64,000 nucleotides of DNA from Bradyrhizobium acaciae (GCF_020889785.1 NZ_JACMYK010000007.1:62001-126000); one strand, 5' to 3'; positions 42,086-52,271 are shown, numbered from the stretch's first letter. The notes: a model not told the origin generated them from the letters alone. A program made the numbers and translations.

Positions 42086-44497
42086 TCAGTCAACGGATTT
42101 GTGGTCTGTGGTGCCGTGGGGCCAGACCCAGTCACGAATCTGCGGCATGTCCTCGCCATGTTCATGCACGTAGCGGGTGTGCTCGGTCAGCGCGTCGCGG
42201 AACTGCTGCTTGACGTGGGCCGCCGCGATGTCGAGCCCCGGCACACGCTCGATTGCCTCGATGGCAAGGTGGAAGCGATCGAGGCCGTTCAACACCACCA
42301 TGTCGAATGGCGTCGTGGTGGTGCCTTCCTCAGCGAAGCCCCGCACGTGCATTCCGTCGTGATTGGTGCGGCTGTAGGTCAGGCGATGGATCAGATAGGG
42401 ATAGCCGTGATAGGCGAAGATCACAGGCTTGTCGCGGGTAAACAGGCTGTCGAAGTCGCGGTCGGACAGGCCGTGCGGATGCTGCTCAGTCGGCTGCAGC
42501 GTCATCAAGTCAACCACGTTGACGACGCGAATCTTCAACTCCGGCAGCGCCTTGCGGAGCAGGTCGACGGCCGCGAGCGTTTCCAGCGTCGGAACGTCGC
42601 CGGCGCAGGCCATCACCACGTCTGGCTCGGCGTTGACGGCCTCGGTACCGGCCCATCTCCAGATGCCGATGCCTGTCTCGCAATGGGTGATCGCGTCGCG
42701 CATCGAAAGCCATTGCGGAGCGGGCTGCTTCCCGGCGACAATCACATTGATGCGGTCATAGGTGCGCAGGCAGTGATCCGCGACCCAGAGCAGGGTGTTC
42801 GCATCAGGCGGGAAGTAGACGCGGACGATGTCGGCCTTCTTGTTGGTGACGAGATCGACAAAGCCGGGATCCTGATGACTGAATCCGTTGTGGTCCTGCC
42901 GCCAGACATGCGAGGTCAGGAGATAGTTCAACGACGCGATCGGCCGCCGCCAAGGCAGTGCACGCGAAACCTTCAACCATTTGGCGTGCTGGTTGAACAT
43001 TGAATCCACGATGTGGATGAAGGCCTCGTAGCAGGAGAAGAAGCCGTGGCGGCCGGTGAGCAGGTAGCCTTCGAGCCAGCCTTGGCAGAGATGCTCGCTC
43101 AGGACTTCCATCACACGTCCGTCATGAGCCAGATGGACGTCATAGGGCTCGATGCCTTCCATCCAGACCCGGTCAGTGGCCTCGAAGACAGCGTCGAGCC
43201 GGTTGGACGCGGTTTCGTCCGGACCCATGATACGGAAATTGCGCGCCTCGGCATTCAGCTCCACGACCTTGCGCAAGAACTTGCCGAGTTCTCGCGTGGC
43301 TTCGGCAACGGAGTCGCCCGGAGCGATGACCTCGATCGCATACGTACGGAAATCCGGCAGCTTCAGTTCCCGCTTCAGAAGGCCCCCATTGGCATGCGGG
43401 TTGGAACCCATCCGACGGTCGCCTACAGGCGCAAGAACTTGCAATTCGGGCAGGAGCCGCCCACTTGAATCGAACAACGTTTCCGGCTCGTAGCTCCGCA
43501 TCCAACGCTCGAGCAGCCTCAGGTGCTCGGGGTTGCCGCGCGGGTTGGCTATCGGGACCTGATGTGCACGCCAGAAGCCTTCGACCTTCAGCCCGTCGAC
43601 TTCCTTCGGTCCCGTCCAGCCCTTTGGGCTGCGCAGTACGATCATCGGCCATCGCGGCCGCTTGAGGCCGCCGGTCTGCTGGCGCGCAGCTTGCTGGATC
43701 GCGCGGATGGTGCCGAGCGCGGTGTCGAGCGTGCCGGCCATCAACCGATGCATGGCATGCGGATCGTCGCCTTCGACGAACAGCGGCTCGTAGCCGTAGC
43801 CGGTGAAGAGGCTACGGATTTCCTCGTCATCCATTCGCCCCAGCACGGTGGGATTGGCAATCTTGTAACCGTTGAGGTGCAGGATTGGCAGCACGGCGCC
43901 GTCATGCACCGGGTTCAAGAACTTGTTTGAGTGCCAGGACGTCGCGAGCGGGCCGGTTTCCGCCTCGCCGTCGCCGACGACGCAAACGGCGATCAAATCG
44001 GGGTTGTCGAACACCGCACCATATGCGTGCACCAGTGCATAGCCCAACTCGCCGCCTTCGTGGATCGAGCCGGGCGTTTCCGGCGCGGCGTGGCTTGGAA
44101 TGCCGCCGGGGAAGGAGAACTGGCGGAACAGCTTTCGCAAGCCATCGGCGTCGCGCGTCACCTCCGGATAGAGTTCCGTGTAGGTGCCTTCGAGATAGGT
44201 GTTCGCGACCATGCCGGGACCGCCGTGGCCGGGACCGCAGACATAGATGACATTGAGGTCGGAGGCGCGGATTGCGCGGTTGAGGTGAGCATAGATGAAG
44301 TTGAGCCCGGGCGTGGTGCCCCAATGTCCAAGCAGCCGGGGCTTGATGTGCTCGGGCTTCAGCGGTTCTCTCAGCAGCGGATTCGCAAGCAGATAGATCT
44401 GTCCAACAGAGAGATAATTGGATGCTCGCCAATAGCGATCGAGCAGCTCCAGATCGGCCGTGTGTGCTTGCTGGTCTGGAATGGTCGCAGATTGCAT
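42086..44497 (-). CDS. xfp: Xylulose-5-phosphate / fructose-6-phosphate phosphoketolase
   Basis: An 803-residue thiamine-diphosphate enzyme of full family length. Typical segments include the [15 protein letters not shown] loop and [18 protein letters not shown]-type TPP-binding sequence (here [14 protein letters not shown]), followed by [12 protein letters not shown] and [13 protein letters not shown]. It cleaves sugar phosphates to acetyl phosphate and a shorter sugar phosphate. The operon with ackA and an upstream FixK box mark a microaerobic acetate pathway. Confidence 0.93.
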   Translation of the reverse strand: MQSATIPDQQAHTADLELLDRYWRASNYLSVGQIYLLANPLLREPLKPEHIKPRLLGHWGTTPGLNFIYAHLNRAIRASDLNVIYVCGPGHGGPGMVANTYLEGTYTELYPEVTRDADGLRKLFRQFSFPGGIPSHAAPETPGSIHEGGELGYALVHAYGAVFDNPDLIAVCVVGDGEAETGPLATSWHSNKFLNPVHDGAVLPILHLNGYKIANPTVLGRMDDEEIRSLFTGYGYEPLFVEGDDPHAMHRLMAGTLDTALGTIRAIQQAARQQTGGLKRPRWPMIVLRSPKGWTGPKEVDGLKVEGFWRAHQVPIANPRGNPEHLRLLERWMRSYEPETLFDSSGRLLPELQVLAPVGDRRMGSNPHANGGLLKRELKLPDFRTYAIEVIAPGDSVAEATRELGKFLRKVVELNAEARNFRIMGPDETASNRLDAVFEATDRVWMEGIEPYDVHLAHDGRVMEVLSEHLCQGWLEGYLLTGRHGFFSCYEAFIHIVDSMFNQHAKWLKVSRALPWRRPIASLNYLLTSHVWRQDHNGFSHQDPGFVDLVTNKKADIVRVYFPPDANTLLWVADHCLRTYDRINVIVAGKQPAPQWLSMRDAITHCETGIGIWRWAGTEAVNAEPDVVMACAGDVPTLETLAAVDLLRKALPELKIRVVNVVDLMTLQPTEQHPHGLSDRDFDSLFTRDKPVIFAYHGYPYLIHRLTYSRTNHDGMHVRGFAEEGTTTTPFDMVVLNGLDRFHLAIEAIERVPGLDIAAAHVKQQFRDALTEHTRYVHEHGEDMPQIRDWVWPHGTTDHKSVD

Positions 44498-44577
44498 GTC
44501 GCTCTCCCAGGAGTCGGGGGTGACCCAGATGCCGGCCCGTCGGTTCCACGTTAGAAGGCGAATATGACGGGAATGGC

Positions 44578-44591
44578 TTGAGCCAGCTCAA
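44578..44591 (-). promoter_or_regulatory. FixK box for the xfp-ackA operon
   Basis: TTGAGCCAGCTCAA, a perfect inverted repeat. Its centre is 87.5 bp from the xfp start at 44497. Confidence 0.68.
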
Positions 44592-44666
44592 AGATGCGTG
44601 GCAATGCGGCTCCGGTAGTCAGCGTTCCTGTCGGTGCCCCGACACCGAGAAACTCGCGATCGGTCT

Positions 44667-44927
44667 TTACTGGAAAGGGGGAGCAGGTGGCGGTTCCTGC
44701 TTTAGATCGTTTGGCACCATGCCATATGTTCTCAAGACGGTGGTTTTCGTCTCCGGATGGCCGGTGCAGACGATTGCTGCAGCGCCAGCGTGGCCGAACG
44801 TCTTCCATAAATGCTTGGCGTGCTCTATGGCCGCGGCTGGGCTGTCGCATTTGGACTGCCGGCCGGGAACGAGCTCGCCATCGGTCCGGTCGTAAGGCAG
44901 GGCAATGAAATGTGTGATCTCAGCCAT
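44667..44927 (-). CDS. Conserved hypothetical protein before xfp
   Basis: An 86-residue soluble protein, MAEITHFIALPYDRTDGELV, with a central HAKHLWKTFGHAGAAAIVC and TYGMVPNDLK end. GGGAG precedes the ATG at 44927. The outline is a small alpha/beta protein of a type common in Bradyrhizobium. A FixK-like box lies 95.5 bp upstream. Function unknown. Confidence 0.6.
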   Translation of the reverse strand: MAEITHFIALPYDRTDGELVPGRQSKCDSPAAAIEHAKHLWKTFGHAGAAAIVCTGHPETKTTVLRTYGMVPNDLKQEPPPAPPFQ

Positions 44928-45015
44928 CGACGTCTCCCTCAAACTTATTGGCCGGACGATGCGGTCTTGGCTTCGGCATTTCCGTGCATCAAAGCAGGGT
45001 GCGGCGACAGATGTT

Positions 45016-45029
45016 TTGATCCACATCAT
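45016..45029 (-). promoter_or_regulatory. FixK-like box before the 44927 gene
   Basis: Plus strand TTGATCCACATCAT, last base mismatched. It is 95.5 bp from the start codon, slightly beyond the usual range. Confidence 0.5.
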
Positions 45030-45283
45030 TGGTGTAGCGGCATCGTTGGCGCTAATGCGTCATGCTTCATCGGATTTGCGACAGGCCGAATTGGTCGCAG
45101 TTGTCGTGGTCCAGCCAGGTGAAATAATGCAGCCCGCTGCAGAATTCCGATAGGAGATTTCACGGGAGCTAAATCTTGCGGTCCAATAGTTCTCACCAGC
45201 TCAGGCGAGCCGAAATTGACTTGCCATGCCCAAGTCATATCGGGGCAGTCGGTTTGCGACGGATCAGTTGGTGAACACAGGCC

Positions 45284-47350
45284 ATGAAATTCAGAATCTC
45301 CTTGGCACGGCGCATCTATGCAATTGTCGGGTTGAGCTTTTGCGGGCTTACCGGCCTGGGCGCTATCCAAACGAGTAATCTTACGGACGCTTTGCGCGCG
45401 CAGCGGCAGAGCGAGTTGAGACATCTTGCTCAATTGGCTCTTGGCATTGCACAGGAAGAATATGACGCCGCTATCGGCCGGCGAACAGACGAAGACGTCG
45501 CCCGTCACAACGCAGCGGCCAGGATCGGCGCGCTAAGGTTCGGGAATGGGGATTATTTCTGGATCAACGATCTCGGTCCCAGCATGATCATGCACCCGAT
45601 CAAGCCGGAGCTCGACGGCAAGGATTTGCGTGACATCAAGGATCCGACTGGCAAGCAGTTGTTTGTCGAGTTTGCCGAGATCGTGAAACGGAAAGGTGAA
45701 GGATTCGTCGACTATCAATGGCCAAAGCCGGGGCTGGATATGCCTCAGCCGAAGCTGTCGTTCGTCGCGGGCTTTCGGCCGTGGAATTGGGTGATCGGGA
45801 CCGGCGTGTATATAGACGATCTCCAGGCTCAGGTCTGGGAACGGGCACGAAGCATCATCATGGTCGCTGCAGCGATCGTGATCTTCGTCGGGCTGATAAC
45901 ACTTCTGCTTGCGCGACGGATATCCGGCGCGCTGGTCACAATGACGAGCTCCCTCAATCGCTTAAGCGAGGGAGACCTCGACATGAAGCTCCCGGGGCTC
46001 GAGCGGCCCGATGAACTCGGCGACATGGCGCGCTCAATCGAACAGTTCAGGCTTAAGGCTGCTGAGAAAGTGCGTGATGAGGCGCAACAAGAGGAAGAGA
46101 GGCGGCGCGCTACCGAGGAAGTCAGGGCGTCGGCATTGCAGCAGATGGCTGCGAACGTCGAGACTGCCACCAAAGCTGCTGTCGGCGAGGTCGCGTCGGG
46201 CACGGATCGTATGGCGAGGAACGCCTCCATGATGCGAGATACGGCGCTTACGCTGGAACGAAACAGCAGCAGCGTCGCAGCGGCCGCCGAAGAGGCGCTC
46301 GCAAACGCCCAGACTGTTGCGAAAGCATCCTCGCAGCTGGCGACATCGATATCGCAGATCGCCTGTCAAGTGGGTGCGTCGCGTTCGCTGACACTGGAGG
46401 CCGTGACGGCGTCGACGCAAGCTCAGGCCACAATCGCCAAGCTGTCGGTAGCTGCTTCGAAGGTTGGAACCGTGACGAGCCTGATCAGCGAAATTGCCGG
46501 ACAGACCAACCTCCTGGCCTTGAACGCGACGATCGAGGCCGCGCGGGCCGGAACTGCCGGTCGCGGTTTCGCTGTCGTCGCGGCCGAGGTGAAGTCGCTG
46601 GCCGAGCAGACGGCGAAAGCAACGAATGAGATCGCGCAGCAGATCGCCGAGATCCAGGAGGCTACGCATGCCTCCGTTGCATCCATGACCACCATTGGTG
46701 ACGTGATCCGCAGCGTCGAGTCCGTGTCAGCCGCAATCTCCACCGCGGTCGAGGAGCAAAATGTCGTTACGACCGATATCTCTCGGACTGTCGAAGAGAC
46801 ATCGCACGCCGCCCGGGAGGTGGCGTCTCAAATTGCCTCAGTGTCGGCCGAAGCGATCGAAACCGGGCGACGGGCGTCGGAAATGCACAGCGGATCAGCG
46901 GCGATTGCTGCGAAAGTCGCCGAACTGCGCACGACACTCATTCGTGTCATCCGTACGTCGACCACAGATGTTGATCGCCGGCGTTCGTCGCGCGTGACAC
47001 TCCGACGGTCCGGTGCCTTGGTCTGGCGCCACGAAACGAAATGTATCGAGGTTCATGATGCCTCGCTTGATGCGATACTGATCGAGTGCGCATTGCCGGA
47101 CGCTACAGCAGGCGAGACGGTGGAGTTGGCAATCGAAGGACTGTCGTTCCGTCTGGCCGGGGTTATCGGGCGTATCGAGCGCAGCTCGGTGCTGATCAAC
47201 CTGGATTTGACGGCAGAAACTGAGAAGAAGTTGGCGGAAGTACTCTCAAGCGAGTGTGCGCGCGCCGTAGCCGCGGGCTATTGTACCGGAGTCGATCAAT
47301 CGAAACTACGTACAAATACTGAAGCGGCGGGAGCGGTGTGCCATTGCTAG
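45284..47350 (+). CDS. Methyl-accepting chemotaxis protein with Cache sensor and PilZ-like tail
   Basis: A 688-residue protein. A membrane span lies at ~7-29 and a periplasmic single-Cache domain at ~35-185 ([19 protein letters not shown] is diagnostic). A second span (~190-212) and HAMP (~213-265) follow, then a long signalling coiled coil with the tip [21 protein letters not shown]. The last ~110 residues resemble PilZ, with RRSSR, but the following motif reads DASLDA where DxSxxG is expected, so c-di-GMP binding is doubtful. It probably steers motility to organic acids or energy taxis. Its end overlaps the fixJ stop by 4 bp. Confidence 0.87.
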   Translation: MKFRISLARRIYAIVGLSFCGLTGLGAIQTSNLTDALRAQRQSELRHLAQLALGIAQEEYDAAIGRRTDEDVARHNAAARIGALRFGNGDYFWINDLGPSMIMHPIKPELDGKDLRDIKDPTGKQLFVEFAEIVKRKGEGFVDYQWPKPGLDMPQPKLSFVAGFRPWNWVIGTGVYIDDLQAQVWERARSIIMVAAAIVIFVGLITLLLARRISGALVTMTSSLNRLSEGDLDMKLPGLERPDELGDMARSIEQFRLKAAEKVRDEAQQEEERRRATEEVRASALQQMAANVETATKAAVGEVASGTDRMARNASMMRDTALTLERNSSSVAAAAEEALANAQTVAKASSQLATSISQIACQVGASRSLTLEAVTASTQAQATIAKLSVAASKVGTVTSLISEIAGQTNLLALNATIEAARAGTAGRGFAVVAAEVKSLAEQTAKATNEIAQQIAEIQEATHASVASMTTIGDVIRSVESVSAAISTAVEEQNVVTTDISRTVEETSHAAREVASQIASVSAEAIETGRRASEMHSGSAAIAAKVAELRTTLIRVIRTSTTDVDRRRSSRVTLRRSGALVWRHETKCIEVHDASLDAILIECALPDATAGETVELAIEGLSFRLAGVIGRIERSSVLINLDLTAETEKKLAEVLSSECARAVAAGYCTGVDQSKLRTNTEAAGAVCHC

Positions 47351-47955
47351 AGCCCGGCGGCGATCGCGATCCGCATCAGTTCCGACATGCTGCGTACGCT
47401 AGTCTTGGCCATCAGGTTGGCGCGATAGACCTCAACCGTCCGTGGGCTGATGCCGAGGTCGTGGGCGATCACCTTGTTGATCTTGCCTGCCACGAGTCCT
47501 CGCAGCACATCGCGTTCGCGTGGCGAGAGGTCCACCAGGCGAGCTTCGGCTTCCCGCCTGACCGTATCATCTGCCGGTGCTGCCGACTGGGTCTTCAAGG
47601 CTTCGTCGATTGCGTGCAAAAGCGCCTCGTCCTCGAATGGCTTTTCGATGAAGTCAACCGCCCCAGCCTTCATCGCTTCGACGGCTAGCGCGACGTCACC
47701 ATGGCCAGTCATCAGGATGACAGGGCATGCTACTGCATCCGCCTTGAGTTTGCGGACCAGATCGAGACCGCTCATGCCCGGCATGCGGATATCGGACACG
47801 ATGCAGTCGACCGCGCTGCCGACGAAATGATCGAGAAATTCGGTTGCTGTCTCATATGTCGCTACGGCAAAGCCGTTGACATCGAGAAGGAAGGCCAGCG
47901 AATCCCGCATGGCGGAATCATCGTCGATCACGAGAATTGTGCGCCGCGTAGTCAT
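47347..47955 (-). CDS. fixJ: FixJ response regulator
   Basis: A 202-residue protein: receiver domain with the acidic pocket IDDD at ~10-13, phospho-acceptor D55 in [11 protein letters not shown] and the conserved Lys in FIEKPF. A LuxR-type helix-turn-helix ends with [16 protein letters not shown] and [14 protein letters not shown]. Phospho-FixJ activates fixK; a candidate site lies at 24091-24123. Its start overlaps the fixL stop by 4 bp. Confidence 0.92.
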   Translation of the reverse strand: MTTRRTILVIDDDSAMRDSLAFLLDVNGFAVATYETATEFLDHFVGSAVDCIVSDIRMPGMSGLDLVRKLKADAVACPVILMTGHGDVALAVEAMKAGAVDFIEKPFEDEALLHAIDEALKTQSAAPADDTVRREAEARLVDLSPRERDVLRGLVAGKINKVIAHDLGISPRTVEVYRANLMAKTSVRSMSELMRIAIAAGL

Positions 47956-49382
47956 GTTTCTTCTCCGTCCTCCGCGAACGGGAGGATGAACTGAAAAATC
48001 GTGCCGCCACCAATGTTCGGCGTCACGTTGATGCGCCCACCGTGGGATTCGATGATTGTGCGGCAGATCGAGAGGCCGACGCCCATGCCATGCTCCTTGG
48101 TCGTGATAAAGGGCTGAAACAGGCGGTCGGCAATGTCAGGGCTGATCCCCGGACCGGTGTCGGCAACGCTGAACGTCGCAACACCGTTAGTCTTCGTGAC
48201 GCCGACGGTCAACTCGCGCCGCGGACCGGAGGCCATCGCCTCGATCGCGTTGCGAACCAGGTTGAGGACGACCTGCTGAATCTGGATCTTGTCGACGATG
48301 ATCGAGGGCATGTCACGGTCGCTGCGGATCGTTACCCGGACTCCCTGCTCCTTGGCGCCGAGTAGCGCCAGCGCGACAGCCTCTTCAAGCAAGGTAGCCG
48401 GGCTTTCCAGGGAGTGTTGTGTTTCGCCCTTGGCAACGAATTCGCGCAGGCGCTTGATGATATCGCCGGCCCGCAGTGCTTGCTGCGCGGCCCGGTCGAG
48501 CGCATCACGAATTCGGGTCGCGTCCGGTACTTCCGAGATCAGCAGCGCCTTCGCGCCGCGCATGTAGTTGGTGATAGCTGATAGCGGCTGATTGATCTCA
48601 TGGGCAATGGAGGATGCCATTTCTCCCATTGCGGTCAACCGCGATACATGGACCAGCTCGGATTGCAGTTCCTGAAGTCGTCGTTCCTGCGCACGACGTT
48701 CCGTGAGATCGCGAATAAACCCGGTAAAGAAGCGTTCTCCGCGCACCTTGGCTTCGCCGACCGCGAGTTCCATCGGAAAGGTCGAGCCGTCGCTCCGTTC
48801 TCCAACGACGATGCGGCCAATGCCGATGATTCGCCGTTCTCCGGTGGAGAGGTAACGTTCGAGGTACCGGTCGTGCTCGCCGCGATACGGCTGCGGCATC
48901 AGGCTCGAAACGTTCTTCCCAATGACCTGGCCCGCTTTCCAGCCGAACAGGCGTTCGGCTGCTGCGCTGAAGGATTGAATGTTGCCGTGGTCGTCGATGA
49001 CGATCATGGCGTCAGGGACGGTGTCGAGGATCGATTGCAGATGGGCCTGGCGATTTTGCGCCTGATCGCCTTCCCTCAACAGCCGGTCGCCCATGAACCC
49101 AAGGACCGGTCCGAGGACGGCAAAACATGCGATATCGATCAGATTCGCAGGTTCAGTGATCAGGCTTTTGCCAAGGAATTTCGCGCTGATGAGGAGGCAG
49201 AGCAGGGTGGTGATGATCGCCGGCCCCCGGCCGCCGGCGAAGGCGGCGAACAGCACGGCGGGCACGTAGATGATTGTGAAGGTCCTGTCTTCGAAATAGT
49301 TGTCTAGCCCCGCGCGCACCGCAAATACGAGTGCGGCCGCTGCCGCGGCAGTGCCATAGCGGTACCAGGTGCGGTCGGACAT
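47952..49382 (-). CDS. fixL: FixL oxygen-sensing histidine kinase
   Basis: A 476-residue protein from ATG 49382. About four membrane spans lie at ~10-95. A haem PAS domain covers ~112-235, in which H170 ([10 protein letters not shown]) aligns with the haem-ligand histidine of Bradyrhizobium FixL, R176 and R190 (IIGIGR) with the oxygen-switch arginines. The kinase core has H261 in [11 protein letters not shown] and the ATP-binding NLVRNAIEA and DTGPGIS boxes. It shuts off when oxygen binds and phosphorylates FixJ when oxygen falls. No FixK box is visible before it. Confidence 0.93.
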   Translation of the reverse strand: MSDRTWYRYGTAAAAAALVFAVRAGLDNYFEDRTFTIIYVPAVLFAAFAGGRGPAIITTLLCLLISAKFLGKSLITEPANLIDIACFAVLGPVLGFMGDRLLREGDQAQNRQAHLQSILDTVPDAMIVIDDHGNIQSFSAAAERLFGWKAGQVIGKNVSSLMPQPYRGEHDRYLERYLSTGERRIIGIGRIVVGERSDGSTFPMELAVGEAKVRGERFFTGFIRDLTERRAQERRLQELQSELVHVSRLTAMGEMASSIAHEINQPLSAITNYMRGAKALLISEVPDATRIRDALDRAAQQALRAGDIIKRLREFVAKGETQHSLESPATLLEEAVALALLGAKEQGVRVTIRSDRDMPSIIVDKIQIQQVVLNLVRNAIEAMASGPRRELTVGVTKTNGVATFSVADTGPGISPDIADRLFQPFITTKEHGMGVGLSICRTIIESHGGRINVTPNIGGGTIFQFILPFAEDGEET

Positions 49383-49499
49383 GTTCCCCCGGGCAAAGCC
49401 CTCAAATCCCCTTCGACAGTACAACGTTCAGGCACCTGAAGCCACCAGTTGCTCGGCGTGAACTCGTCTTGGCGACCAGCATATTGACCCGGAATCCGC

Positions 49500-49727
49500 C
49501 TACTTGCCCCAAGCGCGCCAATGCGTCGGTTGCACCAGGATGCGTTCGATGGTCCCAGCCTTCACCCAACCGCCCAGGATGCGGCGGCAGGGAAAGACGA
49601 GCTTGTGAATGGCGTTGCCTTCGATCACGGCGAGTTCAAGGTCTCGGTCGAAGGGGGCCGTCGCGACCCCCTCCCATGTCGCGCTGACGCCGGCCTCCGG
49701 GCGCTCTGGAGCGTCTCGTCCTGGCAC
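49500..49727 (-). CDS. Small conserved protein with PTHWR motif, copy 1
   Basis: 75 residues from GTG 49727, one base after the phasin stop codon; a longer frame starts inside phasin. The core WEGVATAPFDRDLELAVIE and FPCRRILGGWVKAG ends with QPTHWRAW. The same pattern occurs in the protein at 60818-61063, so the two are paralogues. The compact strand-rich outline is common in Bradyrhizobium genomes and unassigned. Likely co-transcribed with phasin. Confidence 0.55.
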   Translation of the reverse strand: MPGRDAPERPEAGVSATWEGVATAPFDRDLELAVIEGNAIHKLVFPCRRILGGWVKAGTIERILVQPTHWRAWGK

Positions 49728-49728
49728 G

Positions 49729-50085
49729 TCACGCAGCCTTCTGAGCAACCTCGTCGACACTGCTGGTCTTTCGTGCAAACAGGTTCAGCTCGATCGTACC
49801 CAGCGAACGCGCGGTCTCGATCGCGTAGGTCGCGTCGTTCGCGCTCCGCGCGGTCACGCCCTTGGCCCAGTCCTGCAGCGCTGTGATCTTCTCGGCGACT
49901 GAGGCGGTGGAATTGAATCTGCGGAAGAGCTCCCAAGCCTCGTTCGATTCGACCTGGATCTGCTCGAACCAGTGCTGGTTTGCCTCGATCAGCTTCTCCG
50001 AGAATTCCGACTGGACGGCCATCGTGCGCTTCGCGTAGGTCTGGATGGCGTCGGAGACGGGGCGGGTTTCGCTATGGTCTGTCAT
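49729..50085 (-). CDS. Phasin-family PHB granule protein
   Basis: A 118-residue, almost fully helical protein (YAKRTMAVQSEFSEKLIEAN; FARKTSSVDEVAQKA) with the amphipathic pattern of phasins, which coat PHB granules. GGAGG precedes the ATG. A FixK box lies 63.5 bp upstream, so granule coat and polymerase (28135) are induced together although 20 kb apart. Confidence 0.83.
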   Translation of the reverse strand: MTDHSETRPVSDAIQTYAKRTMAVQSEFSEKLIEANQHWFEQIQVESNEAWELFRRFNSTASVAEKITALQDWAKGVTARSANDATYAIETARSLGTIELNLFARKTSSVDEVAQKAA

Positions 50086-50141
50086 TTTCGACCTCCTTCG
50101 TTGAGGAAGGCCTTGCTTCCCATACGTTCGGCACTTGCGTG

Positions 50142-50155
50142 TTGATGCGTGTCAA
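50142..50155 (-). promoter_or_regulatory. FixK box for the phasin gene
   Basis: Plus strand TTGATGCGTGTCAA, centre 63.5 bp from the start at 50085. Confidence 0.75.
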
Positions 50156-50194
50156 TTCGATAGCTTCCGGATCGCAACGGCCCTGGCGGTCAAC

Positions 50195-50389
50195 CTAGCT
50201 GCGCTTGGGATCGACGGCTGCGCCGGTTCGCAGGTTGATGAAGTGAACGCCGCCGCAGGCGGCGCAGGAGATCGAATCCAGATCGTCAGCCGAGGGTTCG
50301 GGCGGGTCACCGGGAAGCAGGCCTTGGACTCGATCGCCGGTGGTGGGACACGAGAAGATAATGGGGCGCCAAGCCCTTATGTCTGCCAT
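50195..50389 (-). CDS. Small zinc-ribbon-like protein
   Basis: 64 residues from ATG 50389: RPIIFSCPTTGDRVQG, a spacer, then ISCAACGGVHFINLRTG. Single Cys near the start and CAAC later could make a zinc site, although the first half has only one Cys. I recall this layout as a common small protein in Bradyrhizobium. A FixK box is 58.5 bp upstream. Function unknown. Confidence 0.6.
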   Translation of the reverse strand: MADIRAWRPIIFSCPTTGDRVQGLLPGDPPEPSADDLDSISCAACGGVHFINLRTGAAVDPKRS

Positions 50390-50440
50390 TTGCAAAATCC
50401 TGACGGAACAACATCATCCGGCGGCACGCGTCGTGCCGCA

Positions 50441-50454
50441 TTGACGCACGTCAA
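50441..50454 (-). promoter_or_regulatory. FixK box for the 50389 gene
   Basis: TTGACGCACGTCAA, centre 58.5 bp from the start codon. Confidence 0.72.
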
Positions 50455-50489
50455 AATTCGGGTGAACCGGTCGAGCCGATGCCGGCAGC

Positions 50490-50636
50490 CTAGAACGGCC
50501 GGCGGCGATGGAGCCGAACAGGGCTTGATTTGGCGGGCTGGCTTAGCGAAGGCCGCTTTGGCTGCAAGATCATCCGGACGAAGGCCACTACGGCGATCGC
50601 GAACGCTCCGATGGAGGCGAGCAGGTTCTGCAACAT
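50490..50636 (-). CDS. Small single-span membrane protein
   Basis: 48 residues from ATG 50636: MLQNLLASIGAFAIAVVAFV forms one span and the rest is basic (RMILQPKRPSLSQ). AGGAG lies nine bases upstream and a FixK box is 60.5 bp away, which supports a real gene despite its size. It is divergent from CBS-BON 6. No family recognised. Confidence 0.55.
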   Translation of the reverse strand: MLQNLLASIGAFAIAVVAFVRMILQPKRPSLSQPAKSSPVRLHRRRPF

Positions 50637-50689
50637 GATTTCGTTCTCCTGACTAACTGGCAACGTCTTCGATCATCGGCCGTGACGCC

Positions 50690-50703
50690 TTGATTCCCGT
50701 CAA
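50690..50703 (-). promoter_or_regulatory. FixK box for the 50636 small membrane gene
   Basis: Plus strand TTGATTCCCGTCAA, centre 60.5 bp from the start codon. Confidence 0.73.
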
Positions 50704-50712
50704 GCGCAGGCA

Positions 50713-50726
50713 TTGAGAGAGATCAA
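50713..50726 (+). promoter_or_regulatory. FixK box for CBS-BON 6
   Basis: TTGAGAGAGATCAA, centre 62.5 bp before the ATG at 50782. It lies 9 bp from the oppositely used neighbouring box. Confidence 0.73.
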
Positions 50727-50781
50727 GACGGATGGGTCGATCTTGTGTGAGCTTGCTGCGAGCGTTGAAAGGAGAGCGACA

Positions 50782-51531
50782 ATGCGCGCACATCAGATCA
50801 TGGCGAGACATCTCGTCACTGTTGAAACCGAGACATCCATTGTCGATGCCGCGAAGCTGATGATGGATCACCATATCAGCGGCCTGCCCGTAGTCGATGC
50901 GGCCGGAAGACTGGTCGGCATCCTGTCAGAGAGCGATTTCTTGCGGCGAAGTGAGATCGGTACGCAACGCCGGCGCGGCCGCTGGCTTCGGTTTCTTCTC
51001 GGTTCCGGCTATGCGGCCGCGGACTTTGTCCACGAGCGGGGGCGAAAGGTCGGAGAGATCATGTCGTCCAATCCCGTCACCGTGACGGAAGAAACGCCTC
51101 TGCCCGATCTGGTCGATCTCATGGAGAAGAAGGGTGTCAAACGGCTGCCAGTGATGCGCGACGGTCGCCTCGTTGGCCTCGTGACGCGTGCGGACCTGCT
51201 GCGGGCAGTAGCATCTATCGCGCACCAGATTCCGGATCCGACGGCAGACGACAACCACATCCACGATCGCATCGTGCGGGCACTCGACGGTGCAAACTGG
51301 TGTCCGCTCGGCCTGCAAGTCTCGGTGCGCAACGGCGTGGTGCACCTCCGCGGGGTGATCATGGATGAGCGGGCGAGGCAGGCGGCGATTGTCGCCGCGG
51401 AAAATACCGCCGGCGTCAAAGAAGTGCACGATCATCTTTGCTATGTCGACACCTATTCCGGCTTCTACATCCAATCTGCGGAAGACGAACGAGCGGCTGC
51501 CGTCAAGGCAGAGAAGGAGACGGCAGGGTGA
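50782..51531 (+). CDS. CBS-CBS-BON protein 6
   Basis: A 249-residue protein, MRAHQIMARHLVTVET. CBS repeats lie at ~7-60 and ~90-145 (GEIMSSNPVTVTEETPL), the BON domain has VRNGVVHLRGVIMDE, and the tail is YVDTYSGFYIQS with a lysine/alanine end. AAAGGAG precedes the ATG. It overlaps the following small membrane gene (GTGA), the tightest example of the CBS-BON/membrane-protein pair. Confidence 0.87.
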   Translation: MRAHQIMARHLVTVETETSIVDAAKLMMDHHISGLPVVDAAGRLVGILSESDFLRRSEIGTQRRRGRWLRFLLGSGYAAADFVHERGRKVGEIMSSNPVTVTEETPLPDLVDLMEKKGVKRLPVMRDGRLVGLVTRADLLRAVASIAHQIPDPTADDNHIHDRIVRALDGANWCPLGLQVSVRNGVVHLRGVIMDERARQAAIVAAENTAGVKEVHDHLCYVDTYSGFYIQSAEDERAAAVKAEKETAG

Positions 51532-51737
51532 TCGACCGCCCCGCGATCCTGCTGATCCCGTTGATTGTGATTGCGGTGGTCAGCGCAGATGTCGTGGGAG
51601 TTGCCGCGACGCTACTTGCGATTTGTGCGATCGTGGGGTTCGCGATCGTGGCCGCGGGATGGACCGTCAACGGCAAAGCGACGTCAATACCAGCAGTCCG
51701 ACCGTCGTCCGCGGACAGGGAGTCCTACCGCAAATAG
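51528..51737 (+). CDS. Small two-span membrane protein after CBS-BON 6
   Basis: 69 residues from GTG 51528: two hydrophobic stretches (AILLIPLIVIAVVSADVVGV and LLAICAIVGFAIVAAGW) with a polar tail. Its start lies inside the CBS-BON stop, so translation is coupled. It matches in position the genes at 17591 and 24190, although sequence similarity among the three is low beyond hydrophobicity. Confidence 0.6.
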   Translation: MIDRPAILLIPLIVIAVVSADVVGVAATLLAICAIVGFAIVAAGWTVNGKATSIPAVRPSSADRESYRK

Positions 51738-51862
51738 TGGCGCCTTCCTTGCGGATCTTGTGAGCTGCGCGTCGCGGTAGGTGCGACGTCATGAGCCTCG
51801 TGGTCCAGGCCGCTCATGAATCGCTTTCAATATCGATACGACATCTGCGCTGCATCACATTC

Positions 51863-51876
51863 TTGCGACAGATCAA
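51863..51876 (+). promoter_or_regulatory. FixK box for the 51938 gene
   Basis: TTGCGACAGATCAA uses the TTGC variant of the left half. Its centre is 68.5 bp before the ATG. Confidence 0.6.
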
Positions 51877-51937
51877 TACAGGTGCCTCGCACTCGTGGCA
51901 GCATGAATAACAACTGACCAGCCTGTGTGAGGTCGCC

Positions 51938-52165
51938 ATGCCATCATTCGACGTTCGTTTCATCAAAACCGTCTGCGACGATACCGGCCACGAACATCGC
52001 GCCTGCCAGGCAGCGTTCAAGATCGATGCTGTCTCGCTTTCCTCGGCCGCGCAGCTGGCCGAGGCCGACTTCTGCAGACAGAAGGGCGTCCGCGACTGGA
52101 CAATATTCGCTGATTCCATGGAGCTCCGAACGCCGCCGGCTTTGCCCTCCGCCTGGGGTGGCTGA
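51938..52165 (+). CDS. Conserved hypothetical protein
   Basis: 75 residues: MPSFDVRFIKTVCDDTGHEH, then a helix QLAEADFCRQKGV and DWTIFADSMEL. This strand-helix-strand outline with VRFIKTV at the front recurs in small rhizobial proteins of unknown role. A FixK box is correctly spaced. No operon partner. Confidence 0.62.
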   Translation: MPSFDVRFIKTVCDDTGHEHRACQAAFKIDAVSLSSAAQLAEADFCRQKGVRDWTIFADSMELRTPPALPSAWGG

Positions 52166-52206
52166 CGCTTGAGCGGCTACCACGTTCGATTGCTGCGATG
52201 CCAATC

Positions 52207-52220
52207 TTGACGAAGATCAA
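52207..52220 (+). promoter_or_regulatory. FixK box for the DUF6455 gene
   Basis: TTGACGAAGATCAA, centre 58.5 bp before the ATG at 52272. Confidence 0.74.
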
Positions 52221-52271
52221 ATCCGCAATCGCGACTAGCAGGTAAGAGTGAGCGAATGAGGGGAATCGATA

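Noticed and set aside
47952-49382. Idea that FixL lacks its haem ligand
   Set aside because: The residue before IIGIGR is Arg where Bradyrhizobium FixL has His, but that position is the propionate-contact histidine. The true ligand aligns with H170 in GEHDRY, which is present.
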